A DNA stretch of 64,000 nt from contig CAWJCL010000005.1 of the NCBI GenBank assembly GCA_963841425.1, positions 186,001-250,000 of the forward strand, in the 5' to 3' direction. A model generated the notes under the pieces. That model saw nothing but the letters and a program-made list of their open reading frames with translations, ran no database searches and was not told the DNA's origin. The DNA comes from DATEOR01 sp963841425. Its GTDB lineage: Bacteria; Actinomycetota; Thermoleophilia; Gaiellales; Gaiellaceae. This document shows, piece by piece, positions 16,119 through 24,597 of this stretch. Every line of letters starts with the position of its first letter. Position 1 is the first letter of the stretch. The translations under genes were made by a program, and so were the position numbers.

Positions 16119-17339
16119 GTGAAGGTCCTGATCGTCGGGTCCGGCGGCCGCGAGCACGCGCTCGCCTGGAAGATCGCGCAGAGCGAGCAGCTGGCGGAGT
16201 TGCATGCGGCGCCGGGGAATCCCGGCATCGCGGCGCTCGGCCGCTGCCACCCGATCCGTGTGGACGACGTCGAGGGCCTCCTCGGCCTCTGCCGCCAACA
16301 CGAGATCCACCTCGTCGTCGTCGGCCCCGAGGCGCCGCTCGTCGCCGGCGTCGCCGACGAGCTCAGGCGCGCCGGGGTGGCCGTGTTCGGGCCCAGCAAG
16401 GCGGCGGCGCGCATCGAAGGGTCGAAGGCCTTCGCCAAGGAGGTGCTGGAGACCGCCGCGGTGCCGACCGCCGCCGCCCTTGACGGGGCTCGCGCGCCTT
16501 GCGTCGTCAAGGCCGACGGCCTCGCGGCAGGCAAAGGCGTCTTCGTCTGCCGCACGCAGGAGGAGGCGGACGCGGCGCTCGTGCGCGCCCGCGCCCTCGG
16601 CGGCGACGTCGTCGTCGAGGAGCTGCTCGAGGGCGAGGAGGTCTCGCTCTTCGCACTCTCCGACGGCCAGAGAGTCCTCCCGCTCGCGCCCGCTCAGGAC
16701 TTCAAACGGCTGCAGGACGGAGACGCGGGCCCGAACACAGGCGGCATGGGGAGCTACTCCCCGGTGCCGATGCTAGGCGAGGACGACGTCGAGGAGCTCG
16801 CCGGCCTCGTCCACCGCCCGGTGATCGGCGAGCTCGCGCGGCGCGGCACGCCTTTTGCCGGCCTCCTCTACGCCGGCCTGATGCTGACCGAAGCCGGGCC
16901 ACGCGTGCTCGAGTTCAACTGCCGCTTCGGCGACCCCGAGACGCAGGCGCTCCTCCCCCGCCTGGGCGGCGACCTCCTCGAAGCGCTCGCCGCGGCCGCG
17001 CACGGGGAGCTCGCCGGAGTCGAGCTCGGCGCGGAGCCGCTCGCAGCTGTGGCCGTCGTCCTGGCCGCGCCCGGCTACCCGGACGATCCGGAAAGCGGCG
17101 TCCCGATCGGAGGCGCCGAGGTCGCCGGCGCGACCGGCGCGCTCGTCTTCCACGCGGGCACGGCGCTCCGTCACGGCGAACTCGTCTCGGCCGGAGGTCG
17201 CGTCCTCGACGTGGTCGGCACGGGGGCCTCCATTTCGGACGCACGGGAGCAGGCCTACGCCGCCGTCGAGCAGATCGACTTCCCCGGCGCGCAGTTCCGC
17301 ACCGACATCGCAGCGAAAGCGCTCCATGTCCCAGGCTGA
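16119..17339 (+). CDS. purD: Phosphoribosylamine-glycine ligase
   Basis: A 406-residue GAR synthetase, starting at GTG 16119. The N-terminal Rossmann motif VGSGGREHAL, the ATP-grasp KADGLAAGKG loop, GPNTGGMGSYSP and the metal-binding EFNCRFGDPE are all present. It joins glycine to phosphoribosylamine in step two of purine synthesis. Its end overlaps purE by 14 bases. No clear ribosome-binding site precedes the GTG, so initiation may be leaderless or weak. Confidence 0.95.
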   Translation: MKVLIVGSGGREHALAWKIAQSEQLAELHAAPGNPGIAALGRCHPIRVDDVEGLLGLCRQHEIHLVVVGPEAPLVAGVADELRRAGVAVFGPSKAAARIEGSKAFAKEVLETAAVPTAAALDGARAPCVVKADGLAAGKGVFVCRTQEEADAALVRARALGGDVVVEELLEGEEVSLFALSDGQRVLPLAPAQDFKRLQDGDAGPNTGGMGSYSPVPMLGEDDVEELAGLVHRPVIGELARRGTPFAGLLYAGLMLTEAGPRVLEFNCRFGDPETQALLPRLGGDLLEALAAAAHGELAGVELGAEPLAAVAVVLAAPGYPDDPESGVPIGGAEVAGATGALVFHAGTALRHGELVSAGGRVLDVVGTGASISDAREQAYAAVEQIDFPGAQFRTDIAAKALHVPG

Positions 17340-17838
17340 GTCCCATCTGCACGAGGTGCCCCTCGCCGCCCTCGAGGAGTTCGAGGACGCCGGCCCGCTC
17401 GTCGGCATCCTCATCGGCTCCGAGTCCGACCGGGAAGGCATTGAGCCCGCCGTCGAGGAGCTGAACGAGCGCGGGATCTCCAACGAGCTGCGCGTGCTCT
17501 CGGCTCACCGCGACCCGCGCGGGGTGGCCGAGTACGCCTCGACCGCCGCGCTTCGCGGAGTCAGGGTGATCATCGCCGGAGCCGGCATGTCCGCCGCGCT
17601 GCCGGGGGCGGTCGCCGCCTACACCGAGCTGCCCGTGATCGGGGTGCCGATGACGTCTTCGAAGACCGCCGCGGGCGGCCTCGACGCGATCCTCTCGATC
17701 GTGCAGATGCCACCCGGCGTGCCGGTCGCGTGCGTCTCGCTGAACGGCGCGCGGAACGCAGCGATCCTCGCCGCGAAGATCCTCGCGCAGGGCGGCGGCT
17801 ACCCCGGCGGCGCGGGTGGACCGGCGACCGCGGTCTAG
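17326..17838 (+). CDS. purE: N5-carboxyaminoimidazole ribonucleotide mutase
   Basis: 170 residues with the class I PurE signatures GSESDREG, SAHRDP and AGAGMSAALPG, and a 20-residue N-terminal extension. It rearranges N5-CAIR to CAIR in purine synthesis. It overlaps purD by 14 bases. PurK, its usual partner, is not in the window. Downstream is a hairpin and a convergent gene. Confidence 0.93.
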   Translation: MSQAESHLHEVPLAALEEFEDAGPLVGILIGSESDREGIEPAVEELNERGISNELRVLSAHRDPRGVAEYASTAALRGVRVIIAGAGMSAALPGAVAAYTELPVIGVPMTSSKTAAGGLDAILSIVQMPPGVPVACVSLNGARNAAILAAKILAQGGGYPGGAGGPATAV

Positions 17839-17840
17839 AA

Positions 17841-17870
17841 CGAAGACGAGGCCCTAGCGGGCCCCGTTTC
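17841..17870. terminator. Putative bidirectional terminator after purE
   Basis: GGCCC (17850-17854) pairs with GGGCC (17859-17863) across TAGC. Flanking bases extend the stem imperfectly, GAA-CG against CG-TTC, with CGTTTC on the 3' side. It sits between convergent purE and the acidic secreted-protein gene. Confidence 0.5.
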
Positions 17871-17894
17871 GAATGAGTGGGAATCAGGATCGGC

Positions 17895-18374
17895 CTAGTG
17901 GTCGCCGCCGCCGTCGTCTCCGCCGCCGGAGCCGGAGTGGCCGCTCGGGCCGGGGTTGTCGTCGCCGTCGTGGCCCGAGCCGGGACCGGAGTTCGCCGAC
18001 GGACCGGAGTTGTCGTCGTTTCGGTCTTCGACCTCGCCCTGGTCGTCGTTGTCCTCCATCTCGCCCTGGCCGGCGTTGTCGTCGTTCACGTCGTCGCCGA
18101 CGACACCGTTATCCTCGGGGTGGTCGCGGCCCCGGCCGCGATCGTCGTTTCCATCGTTGCCCTGGTCGTCGGCCTGGTCGTCCTCGGGAACCTGGGCACC
18201 GGCGCACTCGGGATCGCTCGCGTGCTCCGCCTCGTCGCAGGGGCCCTTGACGTCCGAAACCGTCGTGGCCGGGTTGGAGCTCGAGCCGCCGTTCGCACCG
18301 GCTGCGATCGCCACACCGGCCCCGACGGCCAGCACCGTCGCGACGATGACGAGAAGCTTGTTGAAGGGATTCAT
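17895..18374 (-). CDS. Secreted Asp/Asn/Gly-rich acidic protein
   Basis: 159 residues from ATG 18374, chosen because GGAGG lies 8 bases upstream; an ATG 6 bases earlier is too close to it. The N-terminal 25 residues form a signal peptide (FNKLLVIVATVLAVGAGVAIA). The mature part has a short Cys-containing segment and then an acidic tail rich in Asp, Asn, Gly and His. Such tails can bind calcium or other cations, but function is unknown. It is followed on the same strand, upstream, by a similar acidic protein and a two-component system. Confidence 0.65.
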   Translation of the reverse strand: MNPFNKLLVIVATVLAVGAGVAIAAGANGGSSSNPATTVSDVKGPCDEAEHASDPECAGAQVPEDDQADDQGNDGNDDRGRGRDHPEDNGVVGDDVNDDNAGQGEMEDNDDQGEVEDRNDDNSGPSANSGPGSGHDGDDNPGPSGHSGSGGGDDGGGDH

Positions 18375-18498
18375 TGCCATGACCTCCGTGGGATTGCCTA
18401 CTCCCTGACCGTAGAGAGGCCCGGCTCAAGCGCGGGCACGCTCCCGGTGAAGGTTCAGTCGGCGCAGGTAAAGACTTGGTTCAGGCGCCCAGCGGAGC

Positions 18499-18909
18499 CT
18501 AGTCGTCGCCGCCGGAATCGTCCGAGCCGGAGCCCGAGCCCGAGCCCGAGGAGCCGGACCCCGAGTTCGAGCCGGAGCGGTCGTCGGAGCCGCCGCCTCC
18601 CGAGCCGGAATGGTCGTCCGTGCTCGTGCCGCCGCTCGTTCCCGACGTGTCATCGCCGGAGCCGCCGTGGTCGTCCCCGGTGGTCGTCCCGGACGACGCG
18701 TCGTCGGACCCGTGGTCGTCCTTCTTCCCGGACTTCTTCGAGTCGTCATCGAGCGCCCTCGGGTTGGCCTTCCCCTGCGGGGTCTTGACGGGCACGCGCG
18801 CCGGCGTCGCGGCGATCGTGCTCGCCGAGCTCAGGTAGACCGCGAGGGCGAGCCCGACCGGCAAGGCGAGCCCCGCGAGCGCGACGAGAATAGTCGTCAG
18901 ACGGCGCAT
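18499..18909 (-). CDS. Secreted Ser/Gly/Asp-rich acidic protein
   Basis: 136 residues: an N-terminal hydrophobic signal or anchor (ILVALAGLALPVGLALAVYL) and then an almost entirely Ser, Gly and Asp tail with SGSG and DDHG patterns. It resembles its downstream neighbour in design but not in detail, so they may be diverged duplicates or independently low-complexity. It lies 47 bases upstream of the histidine kinase stop on the same strand, so it may be a target of that system. No known domain is visible. Confidence 0.6.
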   Translation of the reverse strand: MRRLTTILVALAGLALPVGLALAVYLSSASTIAATPARVPVKTPQGKANPRALDDDSKKSGKKDDHGSDDASSGTTTGDDHGGSGDDTSGTSGGTSTDDHSGSGGGGSDDRSGSNSGSGSSGSGSGSGSDDSGGDD

Positions 18910-18955
18910 GGACTGAACGTAGCAGCGCCTGTCTTCAGAATCGGTAAAGACAGGG

Positions 18956-20365
18956 TCAGCGATCGGCAGGCGTCTGCCTGAAGGCCACCCGCACTCGCGT
19001 GCCCGGGCCGTCGGCGAGGCTCACCTTGCCGTCCCAGCGCTCCACGAGCTCGGCGACGATCGCGAGCCCGAGCCCGGTTCCCGGGCCGAGACGGCGCCCG
19101 TCCGACCCCCGGTAGAAGCGCTCGAAGACCCGCGCGCGCTCGTCTTCTGGGATCCCGGGGCCGTTGTCGGCGACGACCAGGGCCCCCCGTCCGTTCTCGG
19201 ACGCCGACTCGACGATCACACGCGCGGCCGGTGGTGTGTAGCGAAGCGCGTTCTCGATCAGGTTGTCCACGACGTGCGCGAGGTCGGCCGGGTCGGCGAA
19301 GACGAGCGCCGGCTCGAGGCGCCCGGCCTCCACGGTCTTCCCCGCTTCGCCCGCGGGAGCACGCCACCGCTCGACCGCGTCCCCGGCCACCGACGCGAGG
19401 TCGACGGCGAGGCCCGAGGGCGGCGAAGTCGCGGCACCGGCGAGCGCGAGGAGATCGTCCACCAGCGCCTCCAGGCGGTCGAGCTCCTCCTCCGCCTTCA
19501 CGGCGTTCGCGCCGGCCGCCCCGCCTTCGGCTCGAATCGCCTCGAGCCGAAGCTTGATCCCGGTCAGCGGGGTGCGGAGCTGGTGGGACGCGTTCGCGAC
19601 GAAGTCTCGCTGCGCGCGCATGCTCGAGCCGAGAGCACCGGCCATGCGGTTGAAGGAGACGCCCAGCGCCGCGAGCTCGGCCGGGCCGTCGGTCGGGGCT
19701 CGCGCGTCGAGGTTTCCGCCGCCGAGCTCCCCCGCGGTCTCGCGCAGCCGGCTGAGCGGCCGCGAGACAGTCGTGGCCAGGATCCAGGCGAGCACGAAGG
19801 CACCCGCTACGACCGCGAGTCCGATCGCCGCGAGACGGAGCCAGCTCTCGTGCACGCGGGCGACGACGGACTCGCGGGAGGAAGACACGCGCACCGCGCC
19901 GATGACCTGGCCTCCGTCGACGACGGGGACGGTGACGAGCAGAAGATCGCCACCGGCGGTCTCGCTGAAGCGCCGGCGCGAGTCGACCCGCCCCTCCGTG
20001 AGGGCGACACCAAACTCCGGCCGCGCCGCCGTGGCGAACCTGGAGCCGGGTGCAGCCTGGCCCGCGCTGTCCACCAGCAGGAGCCCGCGGCCGTTCGTCA
20101 CGACGATTCGCTCGCCCACGGCCGCCGCGGCGTCGTCGACCGCCCCGGTCAGCGCGCCGCTGCTCGCGTTCGGGGTCGCCTGGTCCACCGCCGCCACCTC
20201 GTCCGAGATCCGGGCGGCGAGCAGCGCGGCCCGGCCGAGGACGTCCGTCTGAAAGTCGGAGTCCGCCCTCCGCTCGATGCTCAGCGCGAGCGGGATCTCG
20301 AGCGCGAGAACGACCGCGGCAACGAGGTAGGCGGCCGCGAGGACGAGGCGGGTGCGGAAGCTCAC
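18956..20365 (-). CDS. Sensor histidine kinase
   Basis: 469 residues: a membrane helix at about 7-28, an extracytoplasmic sensor region, a second helix at about 178-200, a HAMP linker, a DHp helix with phospho-acceptor H261 (SHQLRTPL) and an HATPase domain with N-box NLIENALRY, G1 DNGPGIP and G2 GTGLGL motifs. It autophosphorylates and passes the phosphate to the response regulator encoded just upstream. GTG 20365 overlaps the regulator stop (GTGA). The signal is unknown. Confidence 0.92.
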   Translation of the reverse strand: MSFRTRLVLAAAYLVAAVVLALEIPLALSIERRADSDFQTDVLGRAALLAARISDEVAAVDQATPNASSGALTGAVDDAAAAVGERIVVTNGRGLLLVDSAGQAAPGSRFATAARPEFGVALTEGRVDSRRRFSETAGGDLLLVTVPVVDGGQVIGAVRVSSSRESVVARVHESWLRLAAIGLAVVAGAFVLAWILATTVSRPLSRLRETAGELGGGNLDARAPTDGPAELAALGVSFNRMAGALGSSMRAQRDFVANASHQLRTPLTGIKLRLEAIRAEGGAAGANAVKAEEELDRLEALVDDLLALAGAATSPPSGLAVDLASVAGDAVERWRAPAGEAGKTVEAGRLEPALVFADPADLAHVVDNLIENALRYTPPAARVIVESASENGRGALVVADNGPGIPEDERARVFERFYRGSDGRRLGPGTGLGLAIVAELVERWDGKVSLADGPGTRVRVAFRQTPADR

Positions 20366-21072
20366 GGCTGCAGCTCGTCCGCGGACGAGAAGCGAAAGCC
20401 GACGCCGCGGACGGTGTGGATGTAGCGAGGCGCAGCGGGATCGTCGCCGAGCTTCTTGCGCAACGAGCTGACATGGACGTCGAGCGTCTTCGTCGAGCCG
20501 AACCAGTTCGGGTCCCAGACCTCCGAGACGAGGTAGTCGCGCTTCACGAGCCGGCCGGCGCTTTCGAGGAGGACGCGCAGGAGCTCGAACTCCTTCACCG
20601 TCAGCTCGACGGGCTCGCCGTCGCGGGTGACCGAGCGCGTGTCGAGGTTCATGGCCACGTCGCCGCTCGCCAGGACTCCGCCGGACGCGCCCACGGGGTC
20701 GGCCGCGCTCCGCCTGAGGACGGCGCGCATGCGGGCGACCAGCTCGGCGGCGCTGAACGGCTTCGTGACGTAGTCGTCCGCGCCGAGCTCGAGACCGAGC
20801 ACGCGGTCCATCTCCGCCCCGCGCGCACTCACCATCACGACGGGCGTGCGAGCTGCCTGGCGGATCTCGCGGAGCACGTCGCGGCCGTCGCCGTCGGGCA
20901 GCATGACGTCGAGGAGGACGATGTCCGGCGCCTGCGCCGAGAAGGCCTCGAGGCCCTCCGCGGCCGTCGCCGCCAGATGGACGTCGAAGCCCTCGCGCCG
21001 CAGCGCGTCCGCGAGCGGCTCCGCGATCGGGCGCTCGTCCTCGATCACCAGGACTTTCTTCTTGCTCACCAT
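20362..21072 (-). CDS. OmpR/PhoB-type response regulator
   Basis: 236 residues: a receiver domain with E10-D11, phospho-acceptor D54 (VLLDVMLPD) and K103-type lysine in YVTKPF, then a winged-helix DNA-binding domain (TVKEFELLRVLL through YIHTVRGVGFRF). It is cotranscribed with its kinase through a 4-base overlap. It is divergent from purB with about 80 bases between. Nearby acidic secreted proteins on the same strand are candidate targets, but no operator was identified. Confidence 0.92.
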   Translation of the reverse strand: MVSKKKVLVIEDERPIAEPLADALRREGFDVHLAATAAEGLEAFSAQAPDIVLLDVMLPDGDGRDVLREIRQAARTPVVMVSARGAEMDRVLGLELGADDYVTKPFSAAELVARMRAVLRRSAADPVGASGGVLASGDVAMNLDTRSVTRDGEPVELTVKEFELLRVLLESAGRLVKRDYLVSEVWDPNWFGSTKTLDVHVSSLRKKLGDDPAAPRYIHTVRGVGFRFSSADELQP

Positions 21073-21150
21073 GGCCACGATCACAATACGGATGCAACTG
21101 GAGATCGGCTTTCCACCGGGTCGCCCACCGCGGGCTCTACAATCGAGCCG

Positions 21151-22473
21151 GTGATCCCGCGCTATTCCCGCCCGGCCATGCAGTACGTCTGGTCGGACGA
21201 GGGCAAGCTCGCCCGCTGGCTCGAGGTCGAGCTGGCCGCGCTCGAGGGCTGGAGCGAGATCGGTGCGGTTCCGGCCGACGCGGTCGCGCGCATCCGCGAG
21301 CGGGCGACTCCGCCGACACCCGAGCGCGTCGCCGAAATCGAGGAGCGGACGCACCACGACCTCGCCGCGTTCGTGGACGCCGTCGCCGAGGAGCTCGGGG
21401 ACGACGGGCGCTGGTTCCACTTCGGCCTGACGTCCTCCGACGTCCTCGACACGGCGCTCGCGCTGCAGGCGCGCGAGGCCTGCCTGCTCGTCCTCGAGGG
21501 GCTCCAGAGCGCTTTCGCGGCGGTCGCGCGCCGCGCAGAGGAGCATCGCGGGACGGTCATGGTCGGGCGCACGCACGGCATTCACGCCGAGCCGATTACC
21601 TTCGGCGCCAAGCTCGCGGGCTGGGCCTTCGAGCTCGAACGCGACAGCGACCGTCTCGAGCGCGCTCTCGCCGGAATCAGCGCCGGGAAGATCTCGGGCG
21701 CGGTCGGGATCTACGGCAGCGGCGATCCCGAGGTGGAACGGGTCGCATGCGCCCGTCTCGGGCTCATGCCCGAACCCGTCTCCACACAGGTGGTCCCCCG
21801 CGACCGGCATGCCGAGCTCCTGTCGGCACTCGCCGTCGCCGCCGCGTCGCTCGAGCGCTTCGCGACCGAGATCCGCCATCTCGCGCGCACCGAGGTGCGA
21901 GAGGTTCAGGAGCCCTTCGGCCGGGGCCAGAAGGGCTCGTCCGCGATGCCGCACAAGCGAAACCCGATCGTCTCGGAGAGACTCTGCGGCCTCGCTCGCG
22001 TCGTGCGGGCGGCGGCGGCGGTCGGCCTGGAGAACGTCGCGCTCTGGCACGAGCGGGACATCTCGCACTCGAGCGCTGAGCGCGTCGTCCTCCCCGACGC
22101 CTTCCTCGCGCTCGACTACATGCTCGACCGCTTCACTTGGCTCGTCGACGGGCTCGTCGTCGACCCGGAGCGGATGCGCGCCAACCTCGACTCCTCGCAC
22201 GGGCTCGTCTTCAGCCAGCGCGTCCTCCTCTCGCTCGTCGAGTCCGGCCTCTCCCGCGACGACGCCTACCGGCTCGTTCAGGGCAACGCGCTGCGCGCAT
22301 GGGACGAGGGGCTCGACCTGCGTGCTCTGTTGGAGCGGGACCCCGAGCTGACCCTGCCCGCGGAGGCGCTCGACGCCGCCTTCGACCTGGACGACGCCCT
22401 CAAGCATGTCGACGTCGTCTTCGACCGACTGTCCGCCCTCATGACCCACAAGGAGGAACCCGTTCATGCCTGA
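21151..22473 (+). CDS. purB: Adenylosuccinate lyase
   Basis: 440 residues from GTG 21151. The family signature GSSAMPHKRNP, TSSDVLDT near residue 90 and GRTHGIHAEP are all present. It removes fumarate from SAICAR and from adenylosuccinate, two steps of purine synthesis. It overlaps purC by 8 bases and is first in a purB-purC-purS-purQ run. Confidence 0.95.
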   Translation: MIPRYSRPAMQYVWSDEGKLARWLEVELAALEGWSEIGAVPADAVARIRERATPPTPERVAEIEERTHHDLAAFVDAVAEELGDDGRWFHFGLTSSDVLDTALALQAREACLLVLEGLQSAFAAVARRAEEHRGTVMVGRTHGIHAEPITFGAKLAGWAFELERDSDRLERALAGISAGKISGAVGIYGSGDPEVERVACARLGLMPEPVSTQVVPRDRHAELLSALAVAAASLERFATEIRHLARTEVREVQEPFGRGQKGSSAMPHKRNPIVSERLCGLARVVRAAAAVGLENVALWHERDISHSSAERVVLPDAFLALDYMLDRFTWLVDGLVVDPERMRANLDSSHGLVFSQRVLLSLVESGLSRDDAYRLVQGNALRAWDEGLDLRALLERDPELTLPAEALDAAFDLDDALKHVDVVFDRLSALMTHKEEPVHA

Positions 22474-23329
22474 GACTGCCGTCCACGTCGCGAGCGGCAA
22501 GGTTCGCGAGATCTTCGAGCTCGACTCCGAGCGCCTGTTGCTCGTCGCCAGCGACCGCATCTCGACCTTCGACGTCGTGCTCCCGACGGAGATCCCGGAC
22601 AAGGGCCGCGTGCTCACCGGGCTTTCCGGCTTCTGGTTTGCGCGAACCCGCGAGATTGTCCCGAACCACCTGCTCGCGCTGAGGCCCGACGGCCGCTCGA
22701 CCGAGGCGAAGCGCCTTCAGATGCTGCCGATCGAGTGCGTCGTGCGCGGGTACCTCGCAGGCTCGGGGTGGAAGGACTACTCCGCGACCGGCGCGACCTC
22801 GGGCCACGAGCTTCCCGCCGGCCTGCAGGAGTCGGATCGGCTGCCCGCCCCGATCTTCACCCCCGCGACGAAGGCGCAGACCGGACACGACGAGAACATC
22901 GACCACGCCCGCGCGGCCGAGCTCGTCGGAGAAGACCGCCTGGCCGAGGTGGAGCGGATCGTCCTCGAGCTCTACAGGCATGCGTCCGAGTACGCCGCCG
23001 AGCGTGGCGTGATCATCGCCGACACGAAGTTCGAGCTCGGCTTCGACGAGAACGGCGAGCTCGTCCTCGGAGACGAGGCTCTGACGCCCGACTCCTCGCG
23101 CTTCTGGCCCGCGGACGTATATGCGCCCGGCGGCCCGCAGCCGTCGTTCGACAAGCAGTACGTGCGCGACTACTGCGAGCGACTCGGTTGGGACAAGGCC
23201 GCGCCCGGCCCCGAGCTCCCCGAGGAGGTCGTCGCCGAGACGCGCGCCCGCTACGTCGAGGCCTTCGAGCGCCTCACCGGCCTCCCCTTCGAGGACTACC
23301 TCGCAAACCCAGACGTCGTCCTCCGATGA
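22466..23329 (+). CDS. purC: SAICAR synthetase
   Basis: 287 residues with the PurC hallmarks SGKVREIFEL at the N-terminus, VASDRISTFDV, and IADTKFELGF and DEALTPDSSRFW in the ATP site. It joins CAIR and aspartate using ATP. Start ATG 22466 overlaps the purB end, and GGAGG lies upstream in AAGGAGGAACCC. Its stop overlaps the purS ATG. Confidence 0.95.
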   Translation: MPETAVHVASGKVREIFELDSERLLLVASDRISTFDVVLPTEIPDKGRVLTGLSGFWFARTREIVPNHLLALRPDGRSTEAKRLQMLPIECVVRGYLAGSGWKDYSATGATSGHELPAGLQESDRLPAPIFTPATKAQTGHDENIDHARAAELVGEDRLAEVERIVLELYRHASEYAAERGVIIADTKFELGFDENGELVLGDEALTPDSSRFWPADVYAPGGPQPSFDKQYVRDYCERLGWDKAAPGPELPEEVVAETRARYVEAFERLTGLPFEDYLANPDVVLR

Positions 23330-23565
23330 GGGCGACCGTCCTCGTCCGGCCGAAAGCAGGAATCCTGGACCCCCAGGGGGAGGCGGTCGAGAGCTCGCTG
23401 CGCCAGCTCGGGTTTCCGGTCGACGAGGCCCGCGTCGGGCGCGTGATCGACCTGGACGTCGATGCCGCCACCGCCGACGAGGCCCGCGTGGAGATCGAGC
23501 GCATGTGCGAGCGCTTGCTCGCCAACCCACTGATCGAGAGCTACGAGATCGAGATGGCCGAGTGA
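23326..23565 (+). CDS. purS: FGAM synthase subunit PurS
   Basis: A 79-residue small subunit of the three-part formylglycinamidine ribonucleotide synthase (PurSQL). It begins MRATVLVRPKAGILDPQG, typical for PurS, and has the expected beta-alpha-beta-beta pattern. It bridges PurL and PurQ. It starts and ends in 4-base overlaps with purC and purQ. PurL is not within the window. Confidence 0.92.
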   Translation: MRATVLVRPKAGILDPQGEAVESSLRQLGFPVDEARVGRVIDLDVDAATADEARVEIERMCERLLANPLIESYEIEMAE

Positions 23566-24248
23566 GCGAAGTCGCGCCGCGCATCGCGGTTCTCGTCTTC
23601 CCGGGGTCGAACGACGACGGCGACGCGGCATGGGCGCTCACCGCGCTCGGCGCCGAGTCCCGCCTTGTCTGGCACGCGGAAGACGAGCTTCCCGAGGTGG
23701 ACGCAGTCGTACTCCCGGGCGGGTTTTCGTACGGCGACTATCTGCGCTGCGGCGCGATCGCCCGCTTCTCGCCCGCGATGCAGGCGGTGACCGCATTCGC
23801 GGCGGACGGCGGTCTCGTCTTCGGGATCTGCAACGGGTTCCAGATCCTCTGCGAGGCCGGCCTCCTCCCAGGGGTGCTCCGCCCCAACACGTCGCTGGAG
23901 TTCGTCTGCGCGGACGTGCCCGTCCGCGTAGAGCGCGCCGACACGCCGTTCACCTCGAGGTGTACGAGCGGCCAGGAGCTTGTCATCCCCGTAAAGCACG
24001 GGGAGGGCTGCTATCACGCACCGGCCGATCTTGACGACGACCAGATCGTCTTCCGCTACGCGGGGGGCGCGAACCCGAATGGCTCGGAACGCGACATCGC
24101 GGGCGTGGTCAACGCGGACGGGAACGTCCTCGGGCTGATGCCGCACCCCGAGCACGCGGTGGATCCCCTGCTCGGGTCGGGGGACGGCGCGCTCGTGCTC
24201 GCGTCGCTCGTGGATGCCGCTCGAGAGCGGCTCTATGCGAGGGCCTAG
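23562..24248 (+). CDS. purQ: FGAM synthase glutaminase subunit PurQ
   Basis: 228 residues from GTG 23562. It is a class I glutamine amidotransferase: nucleophile Cys in GICNGFQIL, GGFSYGDYLR near residue 49, and the His/Glu pair in MPHPEHA. It supplies ammonia to PurL. It overlaps purS by 4 bases and its end overlaps a convergent 87-aa gene by 4 bases. Confidence 0.95.
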   Translation: MSEVAPRIAVLVFPGSNDDGDAAWALTALGAESRLVWHAEDELPEVDAVVLPGGFSYGDYLRCGAIARFSPAMQAVTAFAADGGLVFGICNGFQILCEAGLLPGVLRPNTSLEFVCADVPVRVERADTPFTSRCTSGQELVIPVKHGEGCYHAPADLDDDQIVFRYAGGANPNGSERDIAGVVNADGNVLGLMPHPEHAVDPLLGSGDGALVLASLVDAARERLYARA

Positions 24249-24508
24249 GCAGCCATCCCGAGCGCTCCTTGGATCGCTGGATGCTCGACAAGTGCCGCGC
24301 GGAAGCGCTCGAGGTCGCGGGTGCGGAGGGTGACGGGGCCTCTCCGAGCCGTGCCATCGGTCGAGTAGGCGAAGCGGACGAGCTCGTTCCCCTTCTCGTC
24401 CACCAAGAGCTGGACGATCGTCGCGAAGCGGCGGTCGCCCGCGCGCTGCTGCACGGTGAACTCCTCTACGACCTCTGCCTGCCCCCAGGGTGTCGTTGCC
24501 TTCGGCAT
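24245..24508 (-). CDS. Uncharacterised 87-residue protein
   Basis: A small soluble protein from ATG 24508, convergent with purQ and overlapping its stop by 4 bases. The pattern of short beta strands (RFATIVQLLVDEKGNELVRF, then GPVTLRTRDLERF) looks like a compact folded domain. I do not recognise the family. No membrane segment is present, and it is separate from the downstream permease gene. Confidence 0.55.
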   Translation of the reverse strand: MPKATTPWGQAEVVEEFTVQQRAGDRRFATIVQLLVDEKGNELVRFAYSTDGTARRGPVTLRTRDLERFRAALVEHPAIQGALGMAA

Positions 24509-24597
24509 GCACCGAGGCTAGACGGAAAAGACGCGCATGGGACGCGCAAGATGTGCCGGCTTCCGAACAGGCCCGCGCCGTAAGGCGCCTGCGAGGA

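Noticed and set aside
20050..21150. Plus-strand frame extending purB upstream through the kinase region
   Set aside because: The frame is a shadow of the two-component genes; PurB homology begins at GTG 21151.
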